This document shows, piece by piece, positions 60,997-64,000 of a DNA stretch of 64,000 nucleotides. This DNA is from Planctomyces sp. SH-PL14 (GTDB lineage: Bacteria > Planctomycetota > Planctomycetia > Planctomycetales > Planctomycetaceae): the NCBI RefSeq assembly GCF_001610835.1, contig NZ_CP011270.1:248001-312000 (forward strand). Direction: 5' to 3'. The notes beneath the pieces were generated by a model that was not told the origin of the DNA, did no database searches, and worked only from the letters and a program-made list of their open reading frames with translations. Both the position numbers and the translations under genes were made by a program. How positions within the stretch are numbered: the stretch's first letter is position 1; each line of letters opens with the position of its first letter.

Positions 60997-62181
60997 TTAG
61001 CCGCGGGCTTCTTCGTCTTCTCTCTCGATCCATGGGAGGGACGACTGAATCTGGCCCTTGATCCACATCGCTTCTCCAAGCGTCAGTCCGCTGATCCTCC
61101 AGGCCGGTGAGCCGTCGAGGTCCGTGCCGATCAGACCGAAGGCGTTGCGCGGCGCGACATTCCCCAGCAAAGCCTCGCAGAATTTGCTCCACTCTGAGGG
61201 TTTGTTATCGACGACGGTCAACCGTCGCGCCAGTGGAAGGAGGAAGGCGTGGGCTCTGCGAAATCCAAAGAGGCGGCTCTCGTATTCCGCCCCGTGCCTG
61301 GAGAACCGCCACCGAACGACTCGTAGCGGAGCGGCTGCCTGGGTGAGGAGAAAGACGATCAGCGCCAAACCGAGGCCAATCAACGGAGTGACAAGGAGCA
61401 GGAGCTTCCAAGTCGGAGGCTCCGCATCCGTTGCCCGCAGGCTGATGGAGATGGTGCTGGCGACGAGAAGAGTCGAGAGAGCCGAGGCTCCACCCACGTT
61501 GACGAGTAGAAGTCGCTTCCTCGAAGCCGGCGGCCAGTTTCCGAAGCCCTCCAGGGCAACGCCCTCCGCTTGTGGGTCGGCCCTCCAACTGGAATCGATC
61601 GGGAGCCGGCACTCGCGACAGTCGGCCAGGTTCTCGGGGGGCGGGGCAGGGACCGAGTGCCGCCGCCGCAGTTCGAGCAGTCGCGCATTGAGCCGCCCGA
61701 CGAGGAGGCCGTTGTCGACGCCATCGATCCGGGGAGTGAACCACAGGTTTTGACCAAGCGCGACGGCTTCCACTCCCGTCGTGCGAATGTTGCTGTTCAC
61801 CAAGCCGTCGTGGCCACGAAAGTCGATCAGTTCGTCGAGCGGAATCGATCGCGTCTGACTGGCGCCGAGCGTCCTCCAGTGGAGCGTGACGCCGTCCGCA
61901 GACAAAAGGTATTCACGGCGTCCGAAGAGCACGTCCCGCGCGAAGGAGGCGACGAGACACCAGAAAGGCAGAACGGCAAGCAGGAACACCGCGGCGAGGA
62001 GGTCTTGCTGCTGCACGGCGACCCAAAGCCCCAACGCAAGAACGAAGGACAGGGCGAGAAGGGGAACGCCTGGGATGATGATCCAACCGGGATGCATAAA
62101 CCGGACGATGCGGATTTCGTCTTCGGTGATCTCCAACCCATCAAACGCCGAGCTGGGAGGGATCTTGGTGGACTTGGGCAT
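60997..62181 (-). CDS. Membrane protein of unknown function
   Basis: A 394-residue protein with four hydrophobic helices in two pairs: 'IIIPGVPLLALSFVLALGLW' / 'LLAAVFLLAVLPFWCLVASF' and 'VNVGGASALSTLLVASTISI' / 'LLLLVTPLIGLGLALIVFLL'. The region between the pairs is cytoplasmic with a CXXC-like 'DCRECRLPIDSSW' and a preceding PH-like 'LSADGVTLHWRTLG', 'IPLDELIDFR'. The C-terminus ends in acidic residues. Start at 62181; TAA-ended frame is complete. No family assigned. Confidence 0.7.
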   Translation of the reverse strand: MPKSTKIPPSSAFDGLEITEDEIRIVRFMHPGWIIIPGVPLLALSFVLALGLWVAVQQQDLLAAVFLLAVLPFWCLVASFARDVLFGRREYLLSADGVTLHWRTLGASQTRSIPLDELIDFRGHDGLVNSNIRTTGVEAVALGQNLWFTPRIDGVDNGLLVGRLNARLLELRRRHSVPAPPPENLADCRECRLPIDSSWRADPQAEGVALEGFGNWPPASRKRLLLVNVGGASALSTLLVASTISISLRATDAEPPTWKLLLLVTPLIGLGLALIVFLLTQAAAPLRVVRWRFSRHGAEYESRLFGFRRAHAFLLPLARRLTVVDNKPSEWSKFCEALLGNVAPRNAFGLIGTDLDGSPAWRISGLTLGEAMWIKGQIQSSLPWIEREDEEARG

Positions 62182-62253
62182 TGGACCGATGTCGCCTTGT
62201 GGGCGTCGAGAACGTGTCTTTCACAAGTCTTGGAATAGTCCACTTGAGAATCG

Positions 62254-63402
62254 TCATCGAGCTTCCTCTCGGCGCTCACGTTCGAACTCTGCCTCGAGCC
62301 GCTCTCCCTCTTCCACGTCGTCATAGCTCTGGGGGAACCGTCGTTTCATGTCTTCCAGCCCCCCTGTGGCTTGAGCGAGACGGGCTTTCTCTTCTGAGGA
62401 TTCGCCCCCGTTGGCCCGCTGCATGGCCCGCAGGAATCGAATAGTGGCCCGCTCCTGTGCTGGCGTAAAAGATTTCGGTCTCACGGCCTGCAGGATGAGA
62501 TCACATGCTGTCCAGTGCTTCTCGTCTTTCAGACGCGTAATGGCGAGATCGCAGAGTTGTTCGTTTGCCGCCAACCTCGCGATCTCGGACAGAACGGCCT
62601 CGCGCGGAACGAATCCCAACGGGATGTGGTCCTGGATGGCCAGGAAGTGGGCGTAGGTGAATTCAACCTGCTTGCGTGGCGAGAGGGCGCTGTCGACCAC
62701 TGAGGTGATTTCCTGCTGCCCCAAGACGGCGATTCGGGCGGCTCGAATCGCGCGGCGTTGGATCGGGTCCGACTCGAGCGAAGCGGCGTTTTCGGTCAGG
62801 AATCGCGTCCCCTTGTCTCCGCAGCCAGCGATGAGAAAAGAGTAGAACGACGACAGCTCAGGATCATGCTCCTTGAGCATCCGACTGCAGGCGGTATCGA
62901 GGAATCCCTCTGCCTTGAGGTCGAAGACTTCCCGAAGCGAAAGCTGCCGCAAACGGAGATAGACGAGGTCTCCGCAAGCAGTCTCCTGTTCGAGATGATC
63001 AAGGTGTCTTCGCAGGACCTCCCGAGCTTGCTTGGGATCGTCCAACTTCAGCAGTTCCGCCCATGCGGCGGCGTCGCCGACCGGGCTCCGAATCCATACC
63101 AGGCCGTAGTACTTCGAGCTGAAGCATGTCAGCAGGTCTCCCGGGGCGGCCCCCCGCGGGAGTCTGGCCAGTTCAAACTCGAACGGCTGGTCAGGCTGCA
63201 GCTTCGTTTCAGGAACCGCCAGAGCAATGCGGCCTTTCGCGATCTCCGCCGTTTTGTCGATGGCTTCGAGCTTGGCGACGAGTGCCAGTCGGCGATATCC
63301 AAGCCGCTTGGATTCGGCGGCCGCGGACCTGCCGAGAAGCGGAGGCAGAATCAGGCCGAGGAGAAGGAACGGGAGAAGGGACCGAAAGCGGGTGGTCGTC
63401 AT
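62254..63402 (-). CDS. Exported helical-repeat protein of unknown function
   Basis: A 382-residue protein with a signal peptide (LLPFLLLGLILPPLLGRSAA). The mature part is almost all helical with HEAT/TPR-like periodicity: 'DDPKQAREVLRRHLDHLEQE', 'SDPIQRRAIRAARIAVLGQQ', 'LARLAANEQLCDLAITRLKD'-like segments, and a charged C-terminal helix (EGERLEAEFERERREEAR). The ATG at 63402 is used; a TTG precedes it. It is 73 nt upstream of the membrane protein on the same strand, so both may be one transcript. Confidence 0.7.
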   Translation of the reverse strand: MTTTRFRSLLPFLLLGLILPPLLGRSAAAESKRLGYRRLALVAKLEAIDKTAEIAKGRIALAVPETKLQPDQPFEFELARLPRGAAPGDLLTCFSSKYYGLVWIRSPVGDAAAWAELLKLDDPKQAREVLRRHLDHLEQETACGDLVYLRLRQLSLREVFDLKAEGFLDTACSRMLKEHDPELSSFYSFLIAGCGDKGTRFLTENAASLESDPIQRRAIRAARIAVLGQQEITSVVDSALSPRKQVEFTYAHFLAIQDHIPLGFVPREAVLSEIARLAANEQLCDLAITRLKDEKHWTACDLILQAVRPKSFTPAQERATIRFLRAMQRANGGESSEEKARLAQATGGLEDMKRRFPQSYDDVEEGERLEAEFERERREEAR

Positions 63403-63592
63403 CAATCAAAACTCCCGTTACTCCGCGTGAAGGGGAGGGCCGCGGCAGCAAGAAGCCGGTGGCACCAGCCGATTGAACCCTTTCCAGTTTCTTGCCTCAA
63501 GACAATTTTGGCCCCGGGCATTCCCTGCGACAAGCCGCCGTTGATCCTAAAAGGGCCGGTGCCTAGCGGTTCCTGGAGCGTCAGGGATCGCA

Positions 63593-63667
63593 GTGGAGAC
63601 CCCGCAGGCTTTGCGAGGAGTCGGAACGGAGAGCCCGGCCCGTTGAGGGGACGACATCGGCCTGGGG
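63593..63667 (+). repeat. Dispersed 50-75-nt repeat, copy 3
   Basis: GTGGAGACCCCGCAGGCTTT...GGAACGGAGAGCCCGGCC... matches copy 1 in its first half and copy 2 in its second. It lies 64 nt before a small-family gene, as copy 1 does. It sits in the 328-nt gap 63403-63730. Confidence 0.6.
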
Positions 63668-63730
63668 AATCGACGTCAAACGCACGTCCGTGATAAAGTT
63701 GGTGTGGCGGCTGGTGGCGGAGATTGCTGG

Positions 63731-64000
63731 ATGCGACAGGTCACGATCTTTGAGGACGAGTGGCAGTTGTTGGTCGACTTGGTCGACGGCACGTGGCTCT
63801 TTGACGACGTGGAGACCGACGACTTCGCTCGGTGGGCGTCGGCTCGAGATGGCCTGATCGAGTACGGTCTGGCGGTGCGGACAGCGGAGGAGCTTCGCGC
63901 AACGGAACTGGGGCATCGTGTCAGGGTGGACGAACCATCGAAAGTGACAGGGGTGAGTCGACTCTGGGTTGAAACCGACGCTCCGAAGCGGCGCCGGCGG
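63731..64000 (+). CDS. Small winged-helix-like family protein, member 21 (cut by window edge)
   Basis: The ATG at 63731 opens a frame that runs off the window: 'MRQVTIFEDEWQLLVDLVDG', 'FARWASARDGLIEYGLAV', 'LRATELGHRVRVDEPS' and 'VSRLWVETDAPKRRRR'. It belongs to the 'FEDEW' subgroup with members 13 and 16. A 50-75-nt repeat precedes it at 63593. Confidence 0.75.
   Translation, partial: MRQVTIFEDEWQLLVDLVDGTWLFDDVETDDFARWASARDGLIEYGLAVRTAEELRATELGHRVRVDEPSKVTGVSRLWVETDAPKRRRR

Noticed and set aside
1-64000. tRNA, rRNA and CRISPR
   Set aside because: I looked for T-loop sequences, rRNA-like conserved blocks and regularly spaced repeats and found none; a covariance-model scan would be decisive.

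Overview
The window looks like chromosomal DNA of a planctomycete (Planctomycetota). It is GC-rich. It carries a DUF1559 prepilin-like protein, a BlaI/M56 pair whose M56 protein has a long carboxypeptidase-regulatory-like tail, lipoproteins and small secreted proteins of planctomycete type, a multihaem cytochrome with an N-terminal Pro/Ala-rich region, and a short ORF with the 'LESRxVPGG' motif of planctomycete surface proteins. I found no tRNA, rRNA, CRISPR array, intact transposase or integrase. The assignment rests on recognising families by eye, not on a search.

Layout. 0-5 kb: an MFS transporter with a DUF486 membrane protein, then an operon of a two-repeat exported protein, an OmpR-type regulator and a sensor kinase. 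5-8 kb, 12.9-15.7 kb, 31.7-40.1 kb and the right edge hold at least 21 small proteins (83-136 aa) that I read as one lineage-specific family with a probable winged-helix fold, plus at least two broken copies. This family is the most unusual content of the window. 8-12.5 kb: a SHOCT protein, an SDR, a small stress-like protein, a planctomycete lipoprotein, a response-regulator remnant and a hypothetical gene. 16-26 kb: a dihaem cytochrome, DUF72, then a stress-type neighbourhood (SDR, zinc alcohol dehydrogenase, catalase-like haem protein, epoxide-hydrolase-like enzyme, low-affinity iron permease homologue, 17M-like stress protein, DUF892 ferritin-like protein). 26-31 kb: a membrane-anchored hydrolase, Tex and a four-TM protein. 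38-43 kb: a CsrA-like protein with an insertion, DUF1003, a LuxR-type regulator, a TadG/vWA protein and a strikingly tyrosine-rich secreted protein.

43.5-55.9 kb mixes intact and decaying genes. A heavy-metal RND efflux operon (small secreted protein, adaptor, permease) is intact. It is surrounded by frameshifted, truncated or stop-interrupted genes, including a lipoprotein and a DUF1559 gene that lie next to each other and each contain one in-frame TAG, and a minus-strand gene with one in-frame TAA beside its intact paralogue. 56.2-60.3 kb is a BlaI-M56 sensor operon with a visible promoter and palindromic operator. 61-63.4 kb holds two genes of unknown function.

Three kinds of dispersed repeat tie separate regions together: a 150-nt element (46.07 and 60.48 kb), a roughly 50-75-nt element (31.6, 60.7 and 63.6 kb) and a roughly 59-nt imperfect palindrome (38.35 and 42.60 kb). 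With the many gene remnants, they suggest a genome region under active duplication and decay.
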